Source: Peribacillus asahii
Lineage (GTDB): Bacteria > Bacillota > Bacilli > Bacillales > DSM-1321
NCBI RefSeq assembly: GCF_003570725.1
Contig: NZ_QWVS01000054.1
Span: 1 to 37,251 of the forward strand
DNA: 37,251 bases
Reading direction: 5' to 3'
Part shown: piece by piece, positions 8,684 to 15,874 of the stretch
Position numbering within the stretch: position 1 is the stretch's first letter
How the letters are laid out: every line of letters starts with the position of its first letter
The notes under the pieces: generated by a model
Told to the model about the DNA's origin: nothing
The model's input: the letters and a program-made list of their open reading frames with translations, nothing else
The model's database searches: none
Translations under genes and position numbers: made by a program

Positions 8684-9583
8684 GTGAGCAACTTTGTGCA
8701 AGAACAATTACGAGAATATCGTAATAAAAATGAAAATATCGGTCGTTTAATTATAAAGTGTCCAGATCAACCAGGAATTGTTGCTGCGGTCACAACGTTT
8801 CTAAAAGAGCATAATGCAAATATTGTTGAATTAAGTCAGTATTCCATGAATCCTGAGGGCGGCACATTCTTTACAAGAATTGAATTTGAATGTCCAGATT
8901 TAAAGAAGCAGGGGGAAAAGCTGGAACAGGAATTCCAAGAAGTAGCTGACCAGTTTTCAATGGAATGGAAGTTTAATTATGTAAGCGATTTAAAGCGAGC
9001 AGCGATTTTCGTTTCAAAGGAACCGCATTGCCTGCTGGAGTTGCTTTGGGAATGGCAAAGCGGCGATTTAATGATGGATATTGCGCTTGTTATTAGCAAT
9101 CATGAAGATGCAAGAGCAACGGTTGAAGCGCTGCAAATCCCTTATTATTATATTCCAGCTAATAAAGACATTCGTAAAGAAGTAGAAGAGAAACAGTTGA
9201 AATTATTACAAGTATTTGAAATTGATTTGATTATTTTAGCCCGCTATATGCAAATTTTAACGCCAGATTTCGTAGCGGCTCATCCAAATAGAATTATTAA
9301 TATTCATCATTCATTCTTGCCTGCTTTCATTGGTGCAAGACCGTATGAGCGTGCGTATGATCGTGGTGTAAAGCTAATTGGAGCGACTTCTCATTACGTA
9401 ACGAATGATTTAGATGAAGGTCCAATTATTGAACAAGATATCGGCCGTGTGAATCATCGTGATTCAGCTGAAGATATGAAAAAAGCAGGGCGTACAATCG
9501 AACGCCGAGTGCTCGCTCGTGCGGTTAAATGGCATATTGAAGACCGTGTAATTGTTCACGGTAATAAAACGGTTGTCTTCTAA
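8684..9583 (+). CDS. purU: Formyltetrahydrofolate deformylase PurU
   Basis: It hydrolyses 10-formyl-tetrahydrofolate to formate and tetrahydrofolate, balancing one-carbon units and feeding formate to purine synthesis. Residues about 14-90 form an ACT domain (LIIKCPDQPGIVAAVTTFL). The rest is a formyltransferase domain with LARYMQILTPDF, the catalytic-region IINIHHSFLPAF and SHYVTNDLDEGPIIEQD, which carries the catalytic Asp. The frame is open from a TTG at 8675, but the AGAAGGG at 8665-8671 is too near that codon. The GTG at 8684 gives 299 residues, the usual PurU length, and I choose it. A TATAAT at 8645-8650 is a possible -10 box with no clear -35. The gene overlaps the convergent SIMPL gene by four bases. 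Confidence 0.94.
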   Translation: MSNFVQEQLREYRNKNENIGRLIIKCPDQPGIVAAVTTFLKEHNANIVELSQYSMNPEGGTFFTRIEFECPDLKKQGEKLEQEFQEVADQFSMEWKFNYVSDLKRAAIFVSKEPHCLLELLWEWQSGDLMMDIALVISNHEDARATVEALQIPYYYIPANKDIRKEVEEKQLKLLQVFEIDLIILARYMQILTPDFVAAHPNRIINIHHSFLPAFIGARPYERAYDRGVKLIGATSHYVTNDLDEGPIIEQDIGRVNHRDSAEDMKKAGRTIERRVLARAVKWHIEDRVIVHGNKTVVF

Positions 9584-10242
9584 TAACTATATTCAACTCG
9601 AATGGTTGCTGTAATAGCAAGTTCTCCTGGTTTAAAAGGTGTCGGTGCAGAGCTTTCCTTCATATAGGTGCTTGCTTGCAAAACTATAGGTGGGCGAGTC
9701 GCTGATAGTTCTTCAATCTGAACAGGGAGCGGATGTAAGGATGTTCCTAATGTCTCTGTTAATGTAAGAGCTTTTTTATAGGCATTTTTTAAGGCTAGTG
9801 ATAGTGCTTGGTTATAATAGGTGTCTGGATTGGACAAGGAAAAATGGACATTGGAAACAGAATTGGCTCCTTGTTTAACAGCCGTATCGACAATTGCACC
9901 AACATGTTCAATATCGTTTGTTTTGATTTGAATCATATGAAGAACTTTGTACTTATGAAAGATCTCTTTACCGTCTACGTAATTGTATTGAGGTTCAATC
10001 CGATAGTCACTTGTTTTGATATTGTTTTCAGGGATCCCCATTTTACGTAAAGCATCTATAATTTGTGCAATCGTTTGAGAATTTTCTTGCTGTGCAATTT
10101 TAGGATCTACATTTTCCGTCACAACGCCAAGTGTAATAATTGCTTGGTCAGGGGCTATTTGTAATGTTTCTTCCCCCGTTACTTTGACTGTTTGCTGATT
10201 AGAACGATGTGGAGTAGTGGAAAAGGGATTGATATGATTCAT
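9580..10242 (-). CDS. SIMPL domain (DUF541) protein
   Basis: This protein of about 220 residues is made almost entirely of one SIMPL/DUF541 domain. It shows VTGEETLQIAPDQAIITLGV near the start, PENNIKTSDYRIEPQYNY in the middle and LAITATIRVEYSY at the end. Unlike the periplasmic E. coli relative YggE, no signal peptide is visible, so it is probably cytosolic. Bacterial members are linked to oxidative-stress protection and membrane vesicle or S-layer structures, but the biochemical role is unknown. The frame is open from a TTG at 10254. The ATG at 10242 has GGTTGGTG at a suitable distance and is preferred. Its stop overlaps that of purU. Confidence 0.85.
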   Translation of the reverse strand: MNHINPFSTTPHRSNQQTVKVTGEETLQIAPDQAIITLGVVTENVDPKIAQQENSQTIAQIIDALRKMGIPENNIKTSDYRIEPQYNYVDGKEIFHKYKVLHMIQIKTNDIEHVGAIVDTAVKQGANSVSNVHFSLSNPDTYYNQALSLALKNAYKKALTLTETLGTSLHPLPVQIEELSATRPPIVLQASTYMKESSAPTPFKPGELAITATIRVEYSY

Positions 10243-10320
10243 TCTTGTCACCAACCTTTTTGGAAATACTATTAAACATTGTACGAAATGGTTGCAGAAA
10301 ACATGACTTAATAAAAAGTA

Positions 10321-10366
10321 AAAAAAGATGAATGCGTGTAGAATGACGCATTCATCTTTTTTGTTT
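10321..10366. terminator. Bidirectional terminator between ywbE and the SIMPL gene
   Basis: AAAAGATGAATGCGT (10323-10337) and ACGCATTCATCTTTT (10346-10360) form a 15-bp perfect stem with T runs on both strands. On the minus strand it ends ywbE. Confidence 0.9.
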
Positions 10367-10367
10367 T

Positions 10368-10562
10368 TTAATCATGAATCACTTGCACGCGTCCGACTTG
10401 TCCATCTGTTAGTCTGACTTTGATTCCATGCGGGTGGGTGCTTGATTTTGTTAAAATGTCCTTTACGATTCCCTTTGTGAGTTTACCGGTACGTTGGTCA
10501 GCTTTTAAAACGATTTCAACGGATAGGCCAGGGGTAATGTCTTTTCGATTTTGTCCATTCAT
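10368..10562 (-). CDS. ywbE: YwbE family protein (DUF2196)
   Basis: This 64-residue basic protein starts MNGQNRKDITPGLSVEIVLK and contains THPHGIKVRLTDGQVGRVQ. It matches the small conserved YwbE family over its full length. The pattern of short beta strands suggests an SH3/KOW-like barrel, an inference only; no function is established. It has its own ribosome-binding site (AGGA six bases before the ATG) and a strong terminator, so it is probably monocistronic. Confidence 0.92.
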   Translation of the reverse strand: MNGQNRKDITPGLSVEIVLKADQRTGKLTKGIVKDILTKSSTHPHGIKVRLTDGQVGRVQVIHD

Positions 10563-10649
10563 GTTTAATCCTATCTTTCCTCTTGTTTTCTGCTTTCATT
10601 AGGCAGTGCTTTAAGTATAAATGAAAAAGATTGGATTGTATTATTCATT

Positions 10650-12164
10650 TTATAACTTCTTCAATGGTTCGACGGCAGGTCCATCCAATACTTCTCCCTC
10701 AATTGAATAGCGCGAACCATGACAAGGACAATCCCAAGTGCGTTCTCCACTGTTCCAACTTACTTCACAGCCCATATGGGTGCATGTTGAATCAACAATA
10801 TGCAGCTTGCCGTCGGGATCCCGATAGCAGCCTGCTTTCCGCCCGTTAAAGTTAATAATTGCTCCTTCATCATTCATTAAATCCTCTGCGGTTGTATAGG
10901 CATAAGTAAGTTTCCCGCCAAGGAGATGCTTCGCCACATCTAGATTGTCCTTTATCATGTTCCCCCAGCCATTTACACGTGAAGGGCTATATAATTCTGC
11001 ATATCGATTTGGTTTTTCTAAAACGTAATCAGCTAGTATTTTTGCAGCAATTGTTCCATTCGTCATCCCCCATTTTGCATAGCCGGTTGCAATAAGTACA
11101 TCTGGATGTCCATCGGTTACAGGACCGACAAATGGAAGATTATCAGGTGTAACGATATCTTGTGCTGACCAACGATATGGAATTTCTTTTACACTTAAGT
11201 ACTGCTCGCTGAAGTCCTGGAGAGCGGTATAATGTTGATAGGTTGGCATACCTTGACCAGGCTTATGACTTTCGCCGCCAACTAAAATCAGCTTTTCCCC
11301 GTCCATTTCTGTATAGCGAAGTGAGCGAGCAGGGCTGTCAGCGCTATAGTACATTCCGTTTGGAAAGTCTTCTTCTAATTTAATACCGAGTATATAGGAA
11401 CGTTCTACATGCACTCGGGCAAAGTATAATCCTGTTTCATCATTAAATGGAAAATGAGAAGCGACAATAATTTTATTGGCGGATAACTTATGTCCATTTC
11501 TTAATAAAATGGTTAATTTTTCATCCTCAACAATTTTCATGGCAGTTGTTTGTTCATATAACGTACCCCCGTTTTCTAAAATAGAAGGGATGAGTTCTGT
11601 TAAGTATTTTAATGGATGAAATTGAGCTTGATCTTTCATGATGAGTGCTGCTTGACAAGGGATGGAAAAAGGAATGGAATCCACATATTCCCCCTCAATA
11701 TTAAGCTCTTTATAGGCTTGGAGTTCACTTTTGATTTGTTGAACAGATTGCTCTGTGTTGCCATATACATAGGCATCTTGCGAGCTAAAATCGCAATCTA
11801 TGGAATGCTTTTCAACTAACTCCTTTATGTAATCGATTGCTTCGCGATTTGCCTCATAATAGAGTTTTGCTTGATCTACGCCGTGCTGCTGAATTAATTG
11901 ATGATAAATTAGACCATGTTGAGCGGTGACTTTTGCCGTCGTATGTCCAGTTGTTCCAGTAAGAATATTACCTGCCTCAATGAGTGTTACTTTCTTCCCC
12001 TGTTGAGTCAGTAAATAAGCCGTAGTAATCCCTGTAATACCACCTCCAACAATTGCGATATCGGTTTCTAAGTCTTCTTCTAGTTTTTCAAATGTTGGAA
12101 TTGTAGTTGAATCAAGCCAGTACGGTTCCGGAGTTTTCGGTAGTTGTTGTTCAGAATCAGCCAT
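10650..12164 (-). CDS. FAD-dependent oxidoreductase with C-terminal Rieske domain (YhfW-like)
   Basis: This 504-residue protein joins a DAO-type FAD oxidoreductase (about 33-400, dinucleotide motif AIVGGGITG at 37-45) to a Rieske [2Fe-2S] domain. The Rieske ligands are C461 and H463 in CTH and C479 and H482 in CPCH, with C466 and C481 placed for the usual disulfide. It resembles B. subtilis YhfW. It probably passes electrons from an amine or hydroxy-acid substrate through FAD to the cluster; the substrate is unknown. The frame is open upstream to 12365 through a repeat array, but GGAGGA eight bases before the ATG at 12164 fixes the start (MADSEQQLPKTPEPYWLDST). A weak promoter (TTTGGA-16-TATATT, minus strand, -10 at 12193-12188) may lie just before it. 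Confidence 0.9.
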   Translation of the reverse strand: MADSEQQLPKTPEPYWLDSTTIPTFEKLEEDLETDIAIVGGGITGITTAYLLTQQGKKVTLIEAGNILTGTTGHTTAKVTAQHGLIYHQLIQQHGVDQAKLYYEANREAIDYIKELVEKHSIDCDFSSQDAYVYGNTEQSVQQIKSELQAYKELNIEGEYVDSIPFSIPCQAALIMKDQAQFHPLKYLTELIPSILENGGTLYEQTTAMKIVEDEKLTILLRNGHKLSANKIIVASHFPFNDETGLYFARVHVERSYILGIKLEEDFPNGMYYSADSPARSLRYTEMDGEKLILVGGESHKPGQGMPTYQHYTALQDFSEQYLSVKEIPYRWSAQDIVTPDNLPFVGPVTDGHPDVLIATGYAKWGMTNGTIAAKILADYVLEKPNRYAELYSPSRVNGWGNMIKDNLDVAKHLLGGKLTYAYTTAEDLMNDEGAIINFNGRKAGCYRDPDGKLHIVDSTCTHMGCEVSWNSGERTWDCPCHGSRYSIEGEVLDGPAVEPLKKL

Positions 12165-12234
12165 CAAAATATTCCTCCATTGTTCGTAATATAGTCTTGT
12201 ATTATTCTTTCCAAATGCTTCATTTTTAATCGAT

Positions 12235-12420
12235 GCATACATTTTCGTATACATGTAAACAGATTTTGTATGCATGTATACGAAATGTGTACACATGTTT
12301 ACATTTTTGTATACGTGTACACAAAGATGTAAACATGTAAACGAAATTTGTAAACTTGTATACATGTATACGAGTTTCGTTTACATGTTGATATGGCGCG
12401 ATGTGTACACAAAAGTATAC
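12235..12420. repeat. parC-like array of GTNNAC-N2-GTNNAC sites at 20-21 bp spacing
   Basis: The spacer between the Rieske gene and the parM-like gene is filled with 14-bp degenerate palindromes of the form GTNNAC-AT-GTNNAC. Units start at 12247, 12268, 12289, 12309, 12329, 12350, 12358 and 12379. The steps are 21, 21, 20, 20, 21, then an overlapping unit 8 bp on, then 21. The unit at 12358-12371 is a perfect palindrome (GTATACATGTATAC). The right edge has GTGTACAC (12403-12410) and GTATAC (12415-12420), the left edge GCATAC (12235-12240). Steps of two helical turns place all units on one DNA face, as expected for a centromere bound by a ribbon-helix-helix ParR. The promoter of the actin-like gene starts 20 bp after the array. 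Confidence 0.85.
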
Positions 12421-12439
12421 AAATCGGTCTAATGTTTCA

Positions 12440-12468
12440 TGGACAACATGTAAAATATTACCTATAAT
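12440..12468 (+). promoter_or_regulatory. Sigma-A promoter of the parM-like operon
   Basis: TGGACA (12440-12445), a 17-base spacer and TATAAT (12463-12468) place the start near 12475, leaving a leader of about 37 bases. Its position at the array edge would let array-bound protein control it. Confidence 0.78.
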
Positions 12469-12501
12469 GATAGTAGTTTGATTATATTTTCATAGAAGGG
12501 A

Positions 12502-12522
12502 ATGTTTATGAATGAGTACTAG
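12502..12522 (+). other. Short out-of-frame ORF overlapping the parM-like start
   Basis: AGAAGGG at 12494-12500 is followed by ATG codons at 12502 and 12508 that share a frame ending at TAG 12520-12522, giving MFMNEY or MNEY. The ATG at 12508 has the better Shine-Dalgarno spacing (7 bases) than the parM-like ATG at 12512 (11 bases). It may reduce or couple translation. No direct evidence that it is translated. Confidence 0.3.
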
Positions 12523-13681
12523 AGTTGCCGCAATAGACGTAGGAAATGATGCCGTTAAAGCGATTTTTGGAAAGCTAGACTCTGAATTGTATATCCCAAA
12601 TGTGATTGCTAGAGATATTGAAGACCGTCCGATTATTGGGATTGAAGACCTCAATGAAAACAATCCGTTAGATGGACTTCATATTAGACTCCATTCTCCA
12701 GCACTCCAAGCGAATAATGTGATTTATCGTGTTGGCTATTTAGCGACGAAAAGTGATAATCCAACTGAGCTGGATATTGGAAGTAGTAAATCTGAAGAAG
12801 ATCAAACATTAGTTATGCTGTTTGCTGCTCTTGCATTAGATGCTGTTCAGCAAGCGAGTATAGGTGTATTTAAAGTAAACAAATCCGTAGTAGAAGCCAA
12901 TTATACGCTAGGAACAGGCTTGCCCCTTCGTGAAGTAAAGGAAGGAAAAGACGTTGGTTACCGTTCGAAGCTTTTAGGTTCTGTTCATCAAGTTGAATTT
13001 TTAGTGACACCTAAATATCAGGGGATGAAGGTAAACCTTAAATTTGACGAGGTAAAAGTGTATCCGGAAGGTTTTGCTGCTTATATTAATCTAGTTATGG
13101 ATAATGAATTAAAGGTTATTAACCGTGATTTAATTGATAAACAAATTTTGATTCAAGATATCGGTGGACTATCTACAGATATTGCTGTGATCAAAAATCG
13201 AAAAGTAGATGATGATAAAGCAAGAGGTTTTAACTTAGGAGTTGCCGAGGCATTAGAAGCTATTCGTGAGGAAATTCGTAAAAAACATGGTGTAGAATTA
13301 GACAGCCGTCGTGATGTCGTTGAGATTATTACAAAGAAAAACGATCGCAACCATATTATGGTACGTGGTAGCCGAACAAGTGTGCATGATATTGTCGATC
13401 GTATTTTAGGAGAACTAGCTAAGAAGCAGTACCGCCATCTGCGTAATGTTTGGCAGAAGAATTCTCAAACGGAAATTTGCTATTTTGTCGGCGGTGGTTC
13501 CCTTGTATTAAAAGAGTATTTGAAAACGTTGAATAATAGTTTTGATGGGTACAATATTGATTTCTTTGAAGATGAAAAGGAAAGCGTTTGGATGATGGCT
13601 AACGCTTATTATAAGCTTATAGCTGATTTTCATCGTCGTGAAGAAGCTAATAAGAAAAAAGTCGTTACAAATAATAAATAG
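12512..13681 (+). CDS. Actin-like ParM/StbA family protein
   Basis: This 389-residue actin-fold ATPase belongs to the ParM/StbA/Alp group, which forms filaments that push replicated DNA apart. Phosphate-1 motif AAIDVGNDAVKAIFG has D9, G11, N12 and K16. Phosphate-2 motif QDIGGLSTDIAVI has D216, G218, G219 and D223. The adenosine motif is GGGS at 327-330. It has a lysine-rich tail and no membrane segment. It follows a repeat array and promoter, and precedes by eight bases a gene for a probable ribbon-helix-helix protein. Together these are the three parts of a type II partition system. No replication or transfer genes are nearby and the neighbours are chromosomal. It could partition an element elsewhere in the cell, or be a domesticated chromosomal filament. 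Confidence 0.88.
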   Translation: MSTRVAAIDVGNDAVKAIFGKLDSELYIPNVIARDIEDRPIIGIEDLNENNPLDGLHIRLHSPALQANNVIYRVGYLATKSDNPTELDIGSSKSEEDQTLVMLFAALALDAVQQASIGVFKVNKSVVEANYTLGTGLPLREVKEGKDVGYRSKLLGSVHQVEFLVTPKYQGMKVNLKFDEVKVYPEGFAAYINLVMDNELKVINRDLIDKQILIQDIGGLSTDIAVIKNRKVDDDKARGFNLGVAEALEAIREEIRKKHGVELDSRRDVVEIITKKNDRNHIMVRGSRTSVHDIVDRILGELAKKQYRHLRNVWQKNSQTEICYFVGGGSLVLKEYLKTLNNSFDGYNIDFFEDEKESVWMMANAYYKLIADFHRREEANKKKVVTNNK

Positions 13682-13689
13682 GTGGCCAT

Positions 13690-14253
13690 ATGAGAAAACT
13701 AACCTCTGCCGAAATTAAGAGGGGACAAGCGATTACTTTTCGTATTCCTTCAGATACACCAGATTATGCATTAAAACAGTTACAAAGATTAAAAGAAACA
13801 GAGGGGCGTAATTTTTCAAGTAAAGTGGCTCAATTTGTTTTATCCGGGGTGGGCAATGGCCCGCATCAAGATAAGGAGTTCGTTACGCTGCCGTTGCCGC
13901 GACGTCTAAGTAAGGCTCAGCGGGATTGGTTAAAGCACGCTCATTCAGAAGCATTGCTCGGTAATATTCTTTACGAGCTTTTGGAGAACCCAATGCGTAC
14001 GACGGCCTTGCTCTCAGCCTTAAATGGCGGCGAAATAGACGTTCCTGAACCTCCTATCACTCCTATACGGCGCGAAGCAGAGCGTGAACTGGCGGTTGCA
14101 GAGATGCCAGATATCGTCATTGCTCCAACCATTGAAAATGTGCAAGAGAATGAACTGGAGCAACCAGCACAACCAGAGCAAACGGAGCATCTGGATGTAG
14201 AAGAAGGTTTGGATGATCTTTTAGGTGACTTTTTAGCGCAAATGAATAGATGA
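13690..14253 (+). CDS. Probable ParR-like ribbon-helix-helix DNA-binding protein
   Basis: This 187-residue protein is not recognisable as a named family from sequence alone. Residues about 12-58 fit a ribbon-helix-helix fold: a short strand (QAITFRIP), a helix (DYALKQLQRLKETEG) and a second helix (FSSKVAQFVLSG). A second helical part follows to about 105, then a Pro/Glu-rich linker (115-165) and an acidic amphipathic tail, EEGLDDLLGDFLAQMNR. ParR proteins pair an N-terminal ribbon-helix-helix that binds parC repeats with a C-terminal part that holds ParM filament ends, so the layout fits. At 187 residues it is longer than the plasmid ParRs I know (about 110-120). AGGTGG sets the ATG eight bases after the parM-like stop. 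It is the last gene before a strong terminator. The ParR role is inference. Confidence 0.65.
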   Translation: MRKLTSAEIKRGQAITFRIPSDTPDYALKQLQRLKETEGRNFSSKVAQFVLSGVGNGPHQDKEFVTLPLPRRLSKAQRDWLKHAHSEALLGNILYELLENPMRTTALLSALNGGEIDVPEPPITPIRREAERELAVAEMPDIVIAPTIENVQENELEQPAQPEQTEHLDVEEGLDDLLGDFLAQMNR

Positions 14254-14254
14254 A

Positions 14255-14302
14255 AAAAGCCGTGATTTAGGTTAGGGATGACTAATCTAAATCATGGCTT
14301 TT
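14255..14302. terminator. Strong terminator after the par-like operon
   Basis: AAAAGCCGTGATTTAG (14255-14270) pairs with CTAAATCATGGCTTTT (14287-14302) with one G-T pair, and inner bases GTTAG/CTAAT extend the stem to about 21 bp. T or A runs flank both sides, so it can also end the convergent permease gene. Confidence 0.9.
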
Positions 14303-14303
14303 A

Positions 14304-15599
14304 TTATGCTAGAAAAATAAGGTGATATAAAAATAACACTGCGAAAAGATAGAGAAGCGGATGGACATTACGAGCTTGTCCCTTTGCTATTTTCATAATT
14401 GGATAAGCAATAAAGCCAAGTGCAATCCCGTTTGCAATGCTAGAAGTAAGCGGCATAGCTACGATAATTAAGAAGGCAGGGAATGCTTCATCAAACTCTT
14501 TCCAATCAATTTCCGAAATGCTTCTAATCATTAAGCTACCAACAATAATTAAGCTTGGCGATGTAATAGCAGCAACATCGGAAACGGCGCCAACGAGCGG
14601 ACTGAAAAAGGCTGCAACGGCAAATAATATGGCTACCACTAATGCTGTTAACCCTGTTTTGCCGCCAGCTCCAACACCAGCCGAAGATTCAACAGAGGCA
14701 GCGGTTGGGCTCGTACCAAACATTGAGCCAACGGTTGCACCGATGGAATCAGCAAAGAAGGCACTACCTGGTTTTTCTAGCTTTCCTTTTTTCAGTAGTC
14801 CTGCTTGACCGATAATGCCGAGTAGAGCGCCTGTTGTATCAAATAACATGACAAGTAAAAAGGAGAAAATAACTCCGTATAAGCCAAACTCAATCACATC
14901 ATTAATGGATTGAATCGGATTGTAAACGAGTACGCCCTCAGGCAAGCTGGGTAAAGATATAAAACCGTTTGTAAACTTTAGTTGACCTGTGAAAAAGGCA
15001 ATAATAGCGGTAATAATCATTCCAATAAAAAGAGCACCTTGTACATTGAGTGTCATTAAAACAAGGGCAATGACAAGTCCAATTAACGTTAGGGCAACAC
15101 CAGGATCACTAAAATTGCCGATTGCTACTAAGTTAGAGTTATGATTTGTTACGATACCAGATAATCGCAAGCCGATGAACGTAATGAATAAGCCGATACC
15201 AGCACTAATAGCATGTTTCAAATTATTGGGAATTGCTTCAATTAATTTAGTACGGAAAGAGGTGAGAGAAATTAGTAAGAAGATAATTCCTGTCACAAAA
15301 ACAGCTGAAAAGGCAATCATGTAAGAAATATGATGTGCCCCAAGTACGGAATAAGCAAAGTAAGCATTTAATCCCATTGCCGGGGCAATAACGATTGGAT
15401 AATTAGCTAGGAAAGCCATGCATAAGGTTCCCACCAAAGTTGCAATAATAGTTGCAGTGAAGGCTTGATTAAAAGGAACACCGGCATCTGCGAGAATCAT
15501 TGGATTGACAATAATAATGTATGCCAACGTAAGGAAGGTTGTAATTCCAGCCAGCACTTCCGTTTTGACATTTGTGTTTCGTTCTTGAAGTTTAAACAT
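14304..15599 (-). CDS. Purine permease of the AzgA/NCS2 type (PbuG/PbuO-like)
   Basis: This 431-residue transporter with about 13 membrane segments probably imports hypoxanthine, guanine or adenine with protons. Family signatures are AGITTFLTLAYIIIVNP near residue 20, IAPAMGLNAYFAYSV, LLVMLFDTTGALLG and GTSPTAASVESSAGVGAGGK. All fit the AzgA branch that includes PbuG and PbuO. The frame is open to 15644, but AAGGAG seven bases before the ATG at 15599 gives the usual start MFKLQERNTNVKTEVLAGIT. The leader of about 110 bases carries hairpins but no purine riboswitch motif (no GTTTCTAC core). The exact purine is not fixed by sequence. Confidence 0.9.
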   Translation of the reverse strand: MFKLQERNTNVKTEVLAGITTFLTLAYIIIVNPMILADAGVPFNQAFTATIIATLVGTLCMAFLANYPIVIAPAMGLNAYFAYSVLGAHHISYMIAFSAVFVTGIIFLLISLTSFRTKLIEAIPNNLKHAISAGIGLFITFIGLRLSGIVTNHNSNLVAIGNFSDPGVALTLIGLVIALVLMTLNVQGALFIGMIITAIIAFFTGQLKFTNGFISLPSLPEGVLVYNPIQSINDVIEFGLYGVIFSFLLVMLFDTTGALLGIIGQAGLLKKGKLEKPGSAFFADSIGATVGSMFGTSPTAASVESSAGVGAGGKTGLTALVVAILFAVAAFFSPLVGAVSDVAAITSPSLIIVGSLMIRSISEIDWKEFDEAFPAFLIIVAMPLTSSIANGIALGFIAYPIMKIAKGQARNVHPLLYLFAVLFLYHLIFLA

Positions 15600-15627
15600 G
15601 TTTTCGCTCCTTTTTATATACAGAAAA

Positions 15628-15648
15628 CTCCTTGCTTTGGGCAAGGAG
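15628..15648 (-). promoter_or_regulatory. Leader hairpin ahead of the purine permease
   Basis: On the minus strand CTCCTTGC (15648-15641) and GCAAGGAG (15635-15628) form a perfect 8-bp stem with a 5-base loop, followed by TTTTCT about 28 bases before the ATG. It looks like a short attenuator. A second stem (ACTCT/AGAGT, about 15659-15673) lies upstream of it in the leader. Confidence 0.45.
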
Positions 15649-15718
15649 GGGGGTCACTACTCTCGCTTAGAGTAAATAATCGTTATGTATGGATTGTTCG
15701 TGATACAAAACATAATAA

Positions 15719-15747
15719 ATTATAGTAGAAAAACGATGGAAGAACAA
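15719..15747 (-). promoter_or_regulatory. Likely promoter of the purine permease
   Basis: TATAAT on the minus strand (15724-15719) has TTGTTC 17 bases upstream (15747-15742). ATTGTTC/GAACAAT arms at 15748-15742 and 15699-15693 flank it as a 7-bp inverted pair. The second copy reads CGAACAAT, like half of a Bacillus PurR box, but spacing and orientation are not the usual ones. Confidence 0.4.
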
Positions 15748-15874
15748 TAGTTGATTTCATAAAGAAGCTAGCGAAAATATTGGATGAGGAACGTTTTTTA
15801 ACAAAGGAGAAATGATATACTAACAAAAACAGCTTTCGATGAAGTGAAAATTAAAGAGAGTAGGCATTTATACA

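Noticed and set aside
12165..12365. In-frame extension of the Rieske oxidoreductase through the repeat array (67 extra residues)
   Set aside because: A strong GGAGGA lies eight bases before the ATG at 12164, and the extension is low-complexity sequence dictated by the array rather than protein-like.
12235..12420. CRISPR-like array
   Set aside because: The units are 14-bp palindromes with 6-7 bp gaps; there are no unique spacers of 25-40 bp and no cas genes in the window.
14437..14808. 123-residue open frame opposite the purine permease
   Set aside because: It lies fully antisense to a well-supported membrane protein gene and has no recognisable domain.
15600..15720. Purine riboswitch ahead of the purine permease
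   Set aside because: The conserved core (GTTTCTAC and CCGTAAA segments) is not present on the minus strand.
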